NCBI RefSeq assembly: GCF_033958435.1
Contig: NC_134137.1
Span: 239,180,501 to 239,244,500 of the forward strand
DNA: 64,000 bases
DNA from: Carettochelys insculpta
Lineage: Eukaryota > Chordata > Testudines > Carettochelyidae
Direction: 5' to 3'
Numbering within the stretch: position 1 is the stretch's first letter; the number at the start of each line of letters is the position of its first letter. The notes beneath the pieces are model-generated. The model had not been told where the DNA came from, did no database searches, and saw nothing but the letters and a program-made list of their open reading frames with translations. Positions 22,225-32,890 of the stretch are shown piece by piece. The translations under genes were made by a program, and so were the position numbers.

Positions 22225-22274
<50 letters not shown>
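22210..22274. repeat. (TG)n(TA)n microsatellite
   Basis: GT units with one GC interruption lead into about 15 TA units. It lies just after the CACCTGTTGTATGG word that recurs near 23909. Confidence 0.93.
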
Positions 22275-24577
22275 AAAAATATAGTTAGTTGTCTAAACAC
22301 CTTTTATAATCTGTCGCCAGTTGGTTTTCTGGATAAAGCCGAAACACTCATTCCCATGGAGGATCAAGCTGGAAGAGATGAATTCCTCTCCTGGGCGCTG
22401 CTCTGATCTTGCTGAGGCACGTTGTAGCTTGGGTCTGTCCTTCTAAGTATGTTGCTACCTTTCTGAATTGCTTCAATAGTGGTTGTCGATTTGGTTATGA
22501 CTTTATTTGCCCACCCCCCAGAAAGAGATGGGACAAAGAGAGTGTGAGTTATAATGTATTTATTTTTAAAAAATGCACCCTCCAATCAACTTGTCAGGGC
22601 AAAGAAACAGAACCCTCTTTGTCCAAAACTGCCCTTTTTTGAAAACCTGGAAAAACAGCCAGGCCTTGTGTTAGATTTCTGTGAGGGAAAAAGAGATCTA
22701 TAACTAAATCTTTTCTGGTCTACAACAAACAGGTGTCAGTGCTGATAACTGATAAATGCTTCACCATGCACTGTGACCAAAATAGTTTTGTTGGCCATTT
22801 GAAAGTTCCCGGCAGACAACCTGATATATGGACTATGGTTGAAGAAATATGGGACTTACCAGTTACTTTACATCCGGAGTCTATGTAGCACAATCCAACT
22901 TCATTACTCACATGAAGAGACACCCCCCCAATGTGCTCAACACACCAACCAAGAAATGAAGGGGGATGCAGTGGCACTTCCTTGTCAGGTCTGGCGTGTG
23001 TCCACCCTGCAACTGAGAGTGCGCTTCCCAGTACAGATAAACAGACATTCCCTAGCTGCACTCGGCCTGGCTGCTGCTGCAGCACACCTGGCAACTTGAG
23101 CTAGTCACCCAAGTACAAACCCATCCAGCCCCCTGGATCTGGACTCAGGTAGCCCAAACTGCCACCGTGTTGCTGCAGCCAAGATGATATTTGTAGCTCT
23201 CTAGCTGGAGCAGAACAAGTGAGCATCCATCTGCCCATGCTGGGTGGCTGCAGGGGAGATGCGCTCTAGGTTTGGATGGGCATACACTGGCAGGAAGTGC
23301 ATGTTCTGCTGATAAAAAGTGGCCTTAAGTTTCCAGGGCGTTTTTTTTGTTTTGTTTTGTTTTTTGTCAGCCTCCAATTTACCTTGCTGAAAAAAGACGT
23401 TCACGAAGCAATTAGTTTGGGGTTAACCAAACAACTCAAACGTTCTTCCTCATGCAGGGTCTGGGAGTGGCAAGTAGCATAGTAGAAGGGGCTACTGGGA
23501 AGAACACATGTACTCCCCACTGTTAGTCCCATTTAAACTGTGATTTTTTTTAATTAAAACTTTTTTGTCCTTTTTTATTGCACAAACATCTACATGCAAA
23601 AAAGCTAGTTTATAAAAGTCTTGAGAACTTAAAAAACTGGCAGTATTATTGTTTTTTGGGTGGTGTTGGAGGATGGGGAGGTGAAACATATTTCTCGCAA
23701 ATCTCAAATTAGTTTGGAGTTTACCAAGCAACTCGAATGTTCTTCCAGATGCAGGGTCTGGGAGTGTCCCTCGTTGTCCCCACCAACCACACACATCACT
23801 GAGATGTTCTGGACTAGGTTTGCATTCCTGTCTGAGAAGTAAATCACACAGGGCTAGATTTCCATCAGCCTCTATGCAGGAGTACAGTAGGAGCAAGGAG
23901 TTAGGGATGCACCTGTTGCATGGTGTGTGTCAGGGAAGCATAGGGCTGAAGAGGGCTTAGGGCTTGTACCTATCACCCAGTGCTGTTCTGAAGATTCATC
24001 ACAGAAACAACTGAGTGTCCATCACTGAATTCTCAGGCACCCTAAAACCTTTGTGGGACAAGCAGTCTAAATTATACTGTAGCTGCAAATGCAAACAGAC
24101 TGTCATGCGTGCTGAGGGTCAGAAGGAGAACTGTGTGGTATTCTTCAGCCCCTCCAAACTCAACAGTGTCTTTCTCCCCTGTCACTGTTTATGGGGAAGA
24201 AATACATGGCTTAGACCTGGGTCTGGACCTCAGCACTGAGCCCAGAATGCTTGTTGTGTCTTCAAGCAGATTTTAAGAAGGAAAGTATGTTCTGGGTTTG
24301 TATATTTTAGAGCTGATGAAAGTGGGGGATTGTTGAGGATATGAGGCAGTTGGAAGATTTATTTCTTCAGTTACTCTTTGTTTCTTCATAAGTGTATTAT
24401 GTCTGTGTAGCTATTTCTTATGATATATTTCTAGTAATAATAATAATCCAAAGCTACTGCAATTCATCCCCATTTTGAAATTGGGGCTCCTGGGAAGAGT
24501 GGAAGGAAACTGCCTTGGCTCATAAAGTTTCATGATTTAGCAGAGGTTGGCATAAGCCCATTCTAGGGAGCACAAGA
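22275..24577. other. no gene recognised; diverged direct repeats
   Basis: Two pairs of direct repeats stand out. About 62 bp at 23409-23470 recur at 23705-23767 (shared core GCAGGGTCTGGGAGTG and TTCTTCC). A second pair at about 22160-22215 and 23850-23930 shares GCACCTGTTG(T/C)ATGGTGTG. Frames of 120-135 codons on the minus strand at 22720-23094 and 23492-23896 have no motif I can name. A T-rich tract lies at 23340-23360. Confidence 0.45.
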
Positions 24578-24733
24578 GACTAGTCTACACTTACCCCCAA
24601 CTTCAAAGGTGGCATGGTAATCAGGGCAATGGGAGATTACTAATGAAGTGCTGTGGTGAATAGGCAGCAAATTCTCCCCCGTGGCAACTTCAAAGCATCT
24701 AACTTCGAAGTGCCAGCAAGTGTAGATCCAGTC
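24578..24733. mobile_element. short MITE, about 156 bp
   Basis: The left GACTAGTCTACACTTACC and reverse-complemented right GACTGGATCTACACTTGC ends pair. The interior has AACTTCAAAG and CTTCGAAGTG words, CpG-decayed versions of the TTCGAAG words in the 711-bp MITEs. No clear target duplication is visible. Confidence 0.6.
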
Positions 24734-24820
24734 AAGGTGTTCTTTACCATCAGCTCTCTCCAGATTACAAAAAAAAGTCCAAGAACTCCCAGGAGCAAGA
24801 CATATTATATTTCAATAGAC

Positions 24821-25168
24821 TAGGGGTGGGCAAAGTGGGGGGCCAGGCCCCCTTGCAGAAGGGGTGAAATTTCATAAGGGAAACACAACACAATTGGCAG
24901 CTGGTCTCAGGCTCATCCATCTCATCAAAAATGTTGAAATCTGTTACTTTTTTTGTCTGTGCAGTCACATTTCTGTACTGATGAATAAAGTTTTTTACAT
25001 CCTACAGACTTATTTTCTTACATGTGGCAAAGGGGGTTTGTTTTGTTATTTTTGTTATATGAACATAACCAAAATTTCCACTGGTTTGGATTACATTAGA
25101 TGGTGGGTGAGGGCTACTGACTTCAGGGACAAAAGTGAGGCCTGCCTTAAAATGTTTGCTGATCCCGG
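24821..25168. mobile_element. hAT-type non-autonomous element, 348 bp, 8-bp duplication
   Basis: CAATAGAC is present at both 24813-24820 and 25169-25176, a perfect 8-bp target duplication as made by the hAT superfamily. The left end TAGGGGTGGGCAAA and the reverse-complemented right end CCGGGATCAGCAAA are short, diverged inverted repeats. The interior carries an open frame of 131 codons (24864-25259) that reads out past the element and lacks any transposase motif. It is a MITE that relied on a transposase elsewhere. Confidence 0.8.
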
Positions 25169-25176
25169 CAATAGAC

Positions 25177-25946
25177 CACTAATTACCTGTCTCATGTTCA
25201 CCCATTTTTATTACCAGGCAGAAAGAGATATCCCTTATCACCAAATAATCTGCCAGTAAACCATGTTAGGCCTTGTCTACACTGGCAGTGGCATGTAGGG
25301 TGCAGGCACCACACCCATACTCTTGTGAAAAGCAGACTGCAACCTACATGGGAGTGTGTCAGTGAAAGGGTGTTACGAGGAGGGGCGGGCTGGGAATGGA
25401 GGGCTTCTGGTAGCCTTTCTTCGCTGCCAGAGATTTTCCCTGCAGAGGGACAAGGCTCCAGCACCCCATTTCTCTGGGAAAAGGCTATGGCAACTGGACA
25501 CTGTACTGCTAAAAATAACAAAAGAGGTAGCTTGGGCATGTAGGGTTCAGATGTGTCGCTATTCACTTAAGCAGTGCCTCACCTTTACAGTGCCATTTAT
25601 ATCTGTACTAGAGAGGTGTGTGGTGTACTTTAAATGCTGACAAAAGAAGTATGCGACTAGGCTAGAACCTACCATACCTTGTGTCTATGGGATTAGTGAC
25701 ACTCTGCATTTGAGCAGCTAATTTTTTCCAGAACATCTTTTCTTTCCTTTGTTTATTTCTGAGCCTCATTTGAATATATAAAAAGACTCGTCTGTGTGAG
25801 GTTTTGTTCGCTGATTAAGGCCTTTTCACGCAATAACATGCCTGCATGTTCTTTTCAGTACTTCTGTGAATGTTCTAGTCTCTTCCTTTAGTCACACAAA
25901 GGACTTCAGTTTTGACTGTCACAATACATAAAATGTTTGACATTTA
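25177..25946. other. no gene recognised; possible MITE left end
   Basis: GGCCTTGTCTACACTGGCAG at about 25270 resembles the left TIR of the TCTACAC group, but I could not find a matching right end before 25946. The 122-codon minus frame (25198-25566) has no motif. Confidence 0.4.
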
Positions 25947-26216
25947 GGACATGTCTATACAATCAATGAACTTTGAAAAGAATTTCAAAGTTAGGGCTTA
26001 CTTGGAAGTTAAGTGTGGAGCATCTACACACATGTTCATTACTTTGAAATAGCAATCGAAGTAAGGGGGCCCAATTTTGAAGTCTTTATTCCATTCCCAG
26101 GATGGGAATAGCACCCTATTTTGAAGTGTAACTTCAAAGCAGGAAATGTGTACATGCTCCACATCCCACAACTTCAAAGCAGCAGGTCCGCCATGGCAGC
26201 AGCCTGCAGGAACCTG
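25947..26216 (-). mobile_element. old, truncated relative of the 711-bp MITE
   Basis: Starting with GGACATGTCTATACAATC, the block follows the left part of MITE copy 4 word by word: GGGAATAGCACCCTATTTTGA against GGGAATAGCGCCCTACTTTGA, then ACATGCTCCACATCCC against ACGATCCGCGTCCC, then GTCCGCCATGGCAGCAG against GTCCTCCATGGCGGCCAT. CpG positions are replaced by TG or CA almost throughout, so it is clearly older. The far half and right TIR are missing. Confidence 0.65.
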
Positions 26217-26984
26217 GAGATGCTCCAGCCAGCCCAGACAGGTCTCTAGGTCATTTCTGTCCCCACATACAGATGTCACTACCCAGCAACCCCTGGCTGT
26301 ACCATCCCCATCCTGATTTTTATACTTGCTGTCTGGTCGTCTTACCCTGATCTTTTGTGCACTGATTTAAAAATCTGGTGTTGGCAAAGCCATTAACAGA
26401 AGTTAAACTCTGCTTTTACTTTGGGGTTATTATAGATGATCAATATTTTTCAGATAGTGAAATTTCAGAACATGGGAGTGTAAAAGAAATGAAATTTGTG
26501 TGACTCTTTTCTCTTATTTTTAGCTTGCTTTATTCAAAATATCTGGAATTTTACTGTTTTGAAAAAGACGGAGAATGTCATAAAATAAATTTTAAGGGTA
26601 TATTGTACAAATAGTTACTGTAAAATCCTGCTTAAAACAGCAAATTATTTTTAAATGGCTTAGATCAATTAATTAAATTAACTTAATTTAAATCACTCCA
26701 CCCTGGACTTTTACCAAAATAATTGCAGTGGCAATATGTGGCAATAATCAAAGCTTACATCTTAGAATTATTACAGGTATTTTAGGTCATTATTCTGGGA
26801 TACAGTAGTAGTTTTCTTCTATAGGAAATAGCAAAGATACCTCCACTTATGACCATTTCAGAAGAGCATAGGAAGGCCAATTGTCATGCAAATTGTGCCA
26901 GCAATGAGACTTGCTCTGTCTCTCCTGCACACTATCTCTGCATTATTAAACCATATATAAAAAGGAGCTAACTTTCTGAACATA
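26217..26984. other. no gene recognised
   Basis: AT-rich unassigned sequence. Confidence 0.5.
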
Positions 26985-27455
26985 TGAATAAGAATGGACA
27001 AAGTGGGTCAGGTCAAACCTCCATTTACCCAATGTCCTGTCTTCCCACGCTAGCCAAGACCACTGTTGCTCATTCACAGCTTCTGGCAAACAGAGGCTGG
27101 GAACACCATCCCTGCCCATCCTAGCTAATAGCCATTGATTGACCTCTCCTGTATGGATTTATCTAGCTCTTTTTAACCCTGCTAAGGTTTGTCCTTCACA
27201 ACATCCTCGAGCAAAGAGTTATACAGTTTGACTATGCGATGTGTGAAGAAATACTTCCTTTTGTTTGTTTTTAAACCTGCATCCTATTGATTTCACTTGG
27301 TAACCCTCTAGTTTCTCTGTTATGAGAAGGAGTAAATAGCACTTACTTTCTCCATGACAGTCATGATTTTATAGACCTTTATTGTATCCCATGCTTAGGT
27401 GTCTCTCTTCTGAGCTGAAAAGTCCCATTCTTACTAAACTGTCTTCATCATTTAT
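26985..27455 (-). mobile_element. CR1 LINE 3' fragment, minus strand
   Basis: The plus strand reads as the inverse of a CR1 3' region: ATAAGAATGGACAAAGTGGG, GGTCAGGTCAAACCTCCATT, CTTCTGGCAAACAGAGGCTG, then a decayed C-terminal coding part (CCTCGAGCAAAGAGTTATAC, then GTGTGAAGAAATACTTCC). It parallels the better preserved copies at 28302-29250 and 43245-44055. No open frame remains. Confidence 0.85.
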
Positions 27456-28301
27456 TAACCCCTCCTCTATTTAAGAAAACAATTCAGGTGGCCTAACTAT
27501 ATACCTCAGAAGTTCATAGGACACAAACACTATTAAAAACCCTAAATCGATTAACCTATTAATCAACCAACATTTGTATGCGTAGTCTGCTACTTTTCTG
27601 ACAAGGGCTTGACAGTAGCAATATGAAGTAAATAATTGGATAGTGTCATTAGCAAAATGCCATTGCACAGCCTATATTCAGAACAGAAATGGTGAGGAAC
27701 ATTGGACAAACACAATGATGCTATCAGATTTGGGACTTGTTTGCAAGAGATACTATTAAAACTTCAAATCTCGTATTGTTTTCCCATTAACCCTTTTAAT
27801 TAAGGCTGAAGCAGAACAAGCATTAAACACCTCAGTCTTCCTGATGTTATCAACAGTTAGCTCTTCTCTGATAAGTACTGGATCTAAACTTTGCTTTGTC
27901 TTGCTCATGTGCCTAATGTATTTGAAGAACCTCTGCTAGCTTTTTATGTCCAATGCTTGCTTTAACTCATTTTTATTTTAGCCTTTGTGATGTTGTCTAT
28001 GTTTGTGCTGTTCTTTTGTACTCATCCTTAGCAATATGTCCATGTATAAATGTGTTCTCAGATTTCTTTTTGATTTTTCAGATAATTATGGTGGAGTATG
28101 GTGGAACCATGTTGGCCTTTTCCTATATTTCCTTCACATTGTGTTAATTTGACAATGTGGCTTGAGAAATTGACAACTCTCCTGAAGTCCTTTATCCCTG
28201 AGATTTTCTTTCCATGACATTTTACCCACTAGTTCTCTGAGTATGGTAAAGTCTGTGTCACTGATGTCCATTGTCCTTATTCTGCTGCTTTCCTTTGTTC
28301 C
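27456..28301. other. no gene recognised; weak CR1-like antisense words
   Basis: 27456-27790 is unassigned. From about 27800 to 28140 words such as GCATTAAACACCTCAGTCTTC and TTGAAGAACCTCTGCTAGC resemble the antisense of the CR1 region upstream of the RT palm. That would make this a separate old CR1 piece on the minus strand. 28141-28301 is unassigned. Confidence 0.4.
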
Positions 28302-29250
28302 TTCATAAGAACATAAGAATGGCCATACTGGGTCAGACCAAAGGTCCATCGAGCCCAGCATCCCATCTGCCGACGGTGGCCAATGCCAGGTGCCCCAGAG
28401 AAGGAGAACAGAAGACAATGATCAAGTGATTTATCTCCTGCCATCCATCTCCTGCCCTTGTTCTGAAGCCTAGGGCACCATACTTTATCCCTGGCTAATA
28501 GCCATTTATGGACCTAACCTGCAAAAATTTATCAAGCTCTTTTTTAAACCCTAATAGAGTCCTGGCCTTCACAGCCTCCTCGGGCAAGGAGTTCCACAGG
28601 TTGACTGTGCGCTGTGTGAAGAAAAATTTCCTTTTATTAGTTTGGAACCTACTACCCATCAATTTCATCTGGTGTCCCCTAGTTCTTGTATTATGGGAAA
28701 AGGTAAATAATTTTTCTATATTCACTTTCTCCACACCATTCATGAATTTATATACCTCTATCATATCGCCCCTCAGTCGCCTCTTTTCCAAACTGAAAAG
28801 TCCTAGTCTGTCTAGCCTCTCCCCATATGGGACCCTTTCCAAGCCCCTAATCATCTTCGTCGCCCTTTTCTGAACCTTTTCTAATGCCAATATATCTTTT
28901 TTGAGGTGAGGAGACCACATCTGCACGCAGTACTCGAGATGTGGGCGTACCATAGTTCTATATAGGGGAAGTATGATATCTTTTGTCTTATTATCGATCC
29001 CTTTTTTAATAATTCCTAACATCCTATTTGCCTTACTAACTGCCGCTGCACACTGCGTGGATGTCTTCAGAGAACTATCCACTATAACTCCAAAATCCCT
29101 TTCCTGATCTGTCGTAGCTAAATTTGACCCCATCATGTAGTACGTGTAATTTGGGTTATTTTTTCCAACATGCATTACCTTACACTTACCCACATTAAAT
29201 TTCATTTGCCATTTTGCTGCCCAATCACTCAGTTTGCTGAGGTCTTCCTT
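28302..29250 (-). mobile_element. CR1 LINE 3' third, minus strand, well preserved
   Basis: The 3' terminus lies at 28302 (plus strand: TTCATAAGAACATAAGAATG, then GCCATACTGGGTCAGACC). The 3' UTR runs to about 28494, then an intact open frame to 29205 and beyond to about 29243. The 5' truncation lies just after the RT catalytic region. The frame is uninterrupted over 236 codons, which makes this one of the youngest-looking CR1 pieces here. A plus-strand CR1 piece of the upstream RT region follows at 29452. Confidence 0.93.
28495..29205 (-). CDS. CR1 ORF2 C-terminal part (RT thumb and tail), open frame
   Basis: The 236-residue frame covers the C-terminal third of CR1 ORF2. Near the start it has [16 protein letters not shown], the strand after the YADD motif. 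Around residues 85-95 lies [15 protein letters not shown], and near 118 [10 protein letters not shown]. The C-terminal block has [28 protein letters not shown] and [10 protein letters not shown], ending shortly after LDKFLQV. These blocks are characteristic of vertebrate CR1 elements. The catalytic aspartates lie upstream and are missing, so the piece cannot act alone. The first Met is internal to the ancestral protein and not a real start. No host promoter is evident. Confidence 0.9.
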   Translation of the reverse strand: MKFNVGKCKVMHVGKNNPNYTYYMMGSNLATTDQERDFGVIVDSSLKTSTQCAAAVSKANRMLGIIKKGIDNKTKDIILPLYRTMVRPHLEYCVQMWSPHLKKDILALEKVQKRATKMIRGLERVPYGERLDRLGLFSLEKRRLRGDMIEVYKFMNGVEKVNIEKLFTFSHNTRTRGHQMKLMGSRFQTNKRKFFFTQRTVNLWNSLPEEAVKARTLLGFKKELDKFLQVRSINGY

Positions 29251-29451
29251 TCCTCTGAATCACAAACACAGCATTTCATCATTGCTTTCTCCCAAATTGT
29301 CTTCTGTCTTTTGATTTGCAACCATTTCCTCTCTGGTGGTAAGAATCAACTGTAAAATGGTTGTATGTATTCCTTGTTACTTCCTCCACCTTCTGCTTCC
29401 CCTGCCCCTGCTCCCCGCCCTCCCAAAAAAAAAAAAGGGTAAGGGCCCCAA

Positions 29452-30012
29452 ATAGATTCCAAGAATTTACATTTGAAAACTCATGGAGATCAGGAGAGGT
29501 CCCAGAGGGCTGGAAAAAGGAAAATGTAGTGCCCATTTGTAAAAAAGGAGATAAAGACAAATTGAGGGAACTACAGATTAGCGAGCCTTGCCTCAGACCC
29601 TGGAAAAATCATGGAGGGTATCCTCAAGGAATCCATTTTGAAGCACTTGGAAGAAGGGAAAGTGATCAAGAGCAGTCAACATGGATTCACCAAAGGCAAG
29701 TCATGCCTGATCAAACTGATCAGCTTCTACGATGACGTAACTGTCTCTGTGGACATGGGGAAGTCAATGGATGTGATATATCTTGACTTTAGCAAAGCTT
29801 TTGATACAGTCTCCCACAACGTTCGGCCCCACAAATTAAGGAAGTATGGATTGGATACTGTAAGATGGCTAGAAAGCTGGCTAGACAGTCATGCCCAATG
29901 GGCAGTGATCAATGGCTCAATGTTTGGTTGGTGGTCTGTTTCAAGTGAAGTGCCCCAAGGATCAGTCCTAGGGCCAGTATTGTTCAGCAACTTTATTAAT
30001 GACCTGGTCTAG
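29452..30012 (+). mobile_element. CR1 LINE internal RT fragment, plus strand
   Basis: From about 29452 the plus strand encodes the RT palm entry in one frame (SWRSGEVPEGWKKENVVPIC) and continues in another from 29611. It ends at INDLV without the YADD motif and without a CR1 3' end. It belongs to the subfamily of the 15.3-16.9 kb copy (shared [20 protein letters not shown] block). A run of 12 A follows a GC-rich stretch just upstream (about 29427-29438). Confidence 0.88.
29611..30012 (+). pseudogene. CR1 reverse transcriptase palm fragment
   Basis: The 133-residue frame contains SSQHGFTKGKSCLIKLISFY (fingers/palm), motif A as [16 protein letters not shown] with the catalytic Asp, then GLDTVRWLESWLDSH and motif B as VPQGSVLGPVLF. 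It stops two residues after INDL, where the family continues with the YADD motif C. A frameshift near 29590-29620 separates it from the preceding palm entry. The active-site motif A and motif B look unchanged, but the lack of motif C and of both ends makes it a dead fragment. At protein level it closely matches the 16299-16520 frame. Confidence 0.9.
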
Positions 30013-30130
30013 CAGAGAAAGTGTAACACAATTCAGTGAATGCACACTGAAGATAAATTCTTATTTGAAATAGGCATACTGTTCTTGTTTATAAACAGTG
30101 AGAGCAATTAATCATGGGGATTCTCCTGAC

Positions 30131-30266
30131 ATTTAAAAATCAAGATTATGTTTTTTCTAGAAGACGTGCTCAAGAGATAATTTTGGAAAAGTTTTATGGC
30201 CTTTGTTATACATGATGTCAGATCAGATGATCACATTGGTTCCATCTGGCCTTGGAATCAATGAAA
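30131..30266 (+). mobile_element. CR1 3' end, plus strand
   Basis: AAATCAAGATTATGTTTTTT, then TTATGGCC, then GTCAGATCAGATGATCACAT and CATCTGGCCTTGGAATC match the 3' terminal pattern of a turtle CR1 subfamily that is also seen at 36670-36862. It could be an independent insertion or the end of the 29452 copy after an internal deletion. Confidence 0.75.
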
Positions 30267-31998
30267 AATTATTGAATGTACATGGGAAATAACTAGAGTA
30301 TGATGGTACCATTATACATAGTCCCTTTTCAGAGCAGAACTATGCTTTAAGCTGTCTAACTTGGTCATTTAAATGGCCAACTTGACTGCCTTGATAGATT
30401 TCACATCTCTGCATGGCTAATCTGTTCTTTCTCTAGCTTGGCTTCTTTTACTTTGAATGCTTTGTATAAGACGTAGAAAGAGCTTTTCTGGGAAAGCAAT
30501 AATGTATACTGGATGGGGAATATACTTGCCTGCTTTGTCTAATTCCTCAACAAAGGTACAAAAATACATGTTCCTAGGGAACAAACAAAACGGTTTACAT
30601 ATGTCATTTGATAGCCTACTAAGTTGATTGACAACTCGCTCATTATTATGAGAGAGGCTCTTCTGTCTTCATTTAGGGCTGACTCACTGTGCATCCCTCA
30701 TGATCCAAAAATGGCATTACGGGATGAAAAATAACTTCAGATCTGTTCTCACCTCAGTGATATTTGACTGGCAGTCCTGAAAGACCAATATGACATCTGG
30801 AAGTCTTGTCAACGTTTGTCCTGTTTTTCTCTGTCAGAGCCAGCAGTAAGAGTAAGCTGGCAGATTACTTTCTTTTTTCATCTGTGCTGGTTTTATTTTG
30901 CTGAAAATTAAGTCTGCTCGTTGGCTGGTGTAAATCAGCAGAACTTCATTAGCTTCATTTGAGGATGTGTGCCAAGTTTGCTTGTGAACAAACTAAGACA
31001 GATGTAAATATACGGATGAGAGACTTCTGTTTTAGCGAAGTGCTTGTTCTTTAAAAGATTCCACCTCTGACCATAGCACAGCTTATCTTTTGAATCATTG
31101 TCTATTATTCTGACATTTCTCAAGCTCACTCAGGTAAATCTGTGTGGGGCTAGATGACCTATTTATAGCTGTTTAACCCAAATGAGGTTTTATTCAGGTT
31201 GTTTAGTCTGCTTTGGCTTTTATCTTGCTGGTCTTCACTAATGGGCTTTTCTGTTTTATCTTTCATGTGAGTGTATTGATCTTGCTTAGGAACAAAGACA
31301 TGTTTTCAGCATAGACTCAAGAACGGAATATTCCAGCCTCTCCTTTTCTTGCATTTTGTATGAACTTGACCAGTACTTATTAAAACAAGCTTTTGATATG
31401 TTTTTCCCTTCAGAAATTATGTCTTAAAAGTTGTCATCAGTGGTAATAAGTTTAGAAGTCTATTGAATGGTCTGGGTGACCCAGCAGAAATATAGTGCCA
31501 TTATTGATTGTTATTTTCACTGATCTTTTGTTCCCATGGCACCTCATGTCAGGAATGAAGTCTTTCAGAAAGGAAGTCAGTAAAGCAATTTTGTCAGTGC
31601 TATGTAATCGGCCACACTTATCCTTGAGGTAAGGCCATAGACATCAGCTGAGGTAATCACATAAGTGAATTTCAAAAACACCTCTCAGAGATGTTTGAAG
31701 AATGAAATCATGTCTATTTTCTGAATTCAGTCCTAAATAAAACAAGCAGCTTATTTTTTTCTGAGTCAGAAAATTATATGAAGCCCATGTGTTATTATTG
31801 CAGAAGTCTTTAGTTAAAAGAAACAGATGAGCACCACCAGCTCAAACATTCTTTGTTTGATGGCTCCCTGTGATGCACAAATGGAAACTCTCAATTTGTT
31901 TTTATCAAAAAATTTTGTTCTGGGCTTGCTTATGAAACACACATTCTTAATTATATTTATATATTTAGATTTTAACATTTATTTATTAAATATACAAT
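30267..31998. other. no gene recognised
   Basis: 1.7 kb of AT-rich unassigned sequence. No open frame above 64 codons, no repeat ends. Confidence 0.5.
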
Positions 31999-32200
31999 TC
32001 CGACATGGATTTGTCAGAACAAATTATGCCAAACAAACTGAATTTCTTTCTTTGAGAGAATTATTAGCTTTGTGGTTAGAGGAGAGGAAGAGGTAGATGG
32101 GATAAATTAAGATTTTAGAAAGGTTTTTGACATAGTGCTGCAGAACGTTCTCATAAGCAAAGTAGGGGAAAGAGACCTAGATGAATTTCCTGTAAAGTCA

Positions 32201-32400
32201 GGCAGAAGGATATGTCAGTGGTTTGAGCATTGGCCTCCTAAACCTAGGGTTGTGAATTCAATCCTTGAGGAGGCCATTTAGGAGTATAGGCCAAATAGGT
32301 TGAAAAACAATCTGCCAGAGATAATGCTTGGTCCTGCTAAGAGGGCAGTGGACTAGATTCAATGACCTCCCAAAATCCCTTCTAGTTCTCTGAGATGCGT
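32201..32400 (+). mobile_element. tRNA-derived SINE (tortoise Pol III type)
   Basis: The head is tRNA-like. An A-box-like TATGTCAGTGGTTTGAGCAT is followed by TGGCCTCCTAAACC (anticodon-arm region) and a B-box-like GGTTGTGAATTCAATCC. The tail GGACTAGATTCAATGACCTC and CTTCTAGTTCTCTGAGATG is a CR1-type 3' end, which lets such SINEs use LINE machinery. It sits in the same orientation as the surrounding CR1. The aminoacyl stem does not pair, so it is not a functional tRNA. Confidence 0.85.
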
Positions 32401-32533
32401 ATCTCTATTTATTATTATAAGTAATGGAGAGAGTTTTCAATAATTCGCTGTCAAATTAAGGGATGTACCTAGCATGATCTTGAAGGGGTCTCCTGTGCCT
32501 GGTAAAAATCAATATTTCCATTAATAATGTGGA

Positions 32534-32749
32534 GTGGAGAGTACACTTCTAAAATTGGTGGAGGACACCAAGTTTGGAAAAGTTGCTAGCACCGTAAAGA
32601 ATAGGATTAAAATTCCAAACAAACTTGACCAGCTGGAGAAATGGTCTGAAATTCACAAGATAAAACTGAATAATGACAAGTGCAAAGCACTTGTACCGTG
32701 CTTTGGAAGGAAACTTCAAACGCACAACTACAAAATGGGGAATAACTGA
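32534..32749 (+). pseudogene. CR1 reverse transcriptase fragment after the catalytic motif
   Basis: This 71-codon frame includes ESTLLKLVEDTKFGKVAS, the remnant of the motif C region in which the usual YADD is changed to VEDT. It is followed by NKLDQLEKWSEIHKIKLN, NDKCKALVPCFGRKLQTHNY and a stop after MGNN. Loss of the catalytic double Asp plus surrounding stops shows that it is decayed. It is the down-element half of the CR1 split by the SINE. No function remains. Confidence 0.8.
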
Positions 32750-32890
32750 CTAGGCTGTAGAGCTGTTGAATGGTATTTTGGAGTTCTACTGATTACCAAT
32801 TGAACACGTGTCAGTGTGTGAAGCAGTTGCTAAAAAGGTTAAAAAGATGTTCTGACAGGGCACATTAGTAACACCATGGCAACTGAAGTT

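Larger units (their letters stand above)
31999..32890 (+). mobile_element. CR1 LINE, plus strand, interrupted by a SINE
   Basis: The CR1 starts in the RT (CGACATGGATTTGTCAGAAC, encoding RHGFVR), passes motif A in decayed form (GATTTTAGAAAGGTTTTTGA) and is interrupted at 32201-32400 by a SINE. It resumes near 32445 with the NGSLSN-like region and the post-YADD block (LDQLEKWSEIHKIKLNNDKC). Similarity stops near 32890. A short matching continuation at 34137 suggests that the CR1 is split by another insertion. Confidence 0.85.

Noticed and set aside
22720..23094. 124-codon minus-strand frame as a host exon
   Set aside because: No domain, no paired splice sites of good quality, and the overlapping plus frame is of similar length.
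32201..32275. tRNA gene
   Set aside because: The A and B boxes are visible, but the acceptor stem does not pair and the sequence continues into a CR1-like tail. It is a SINE.
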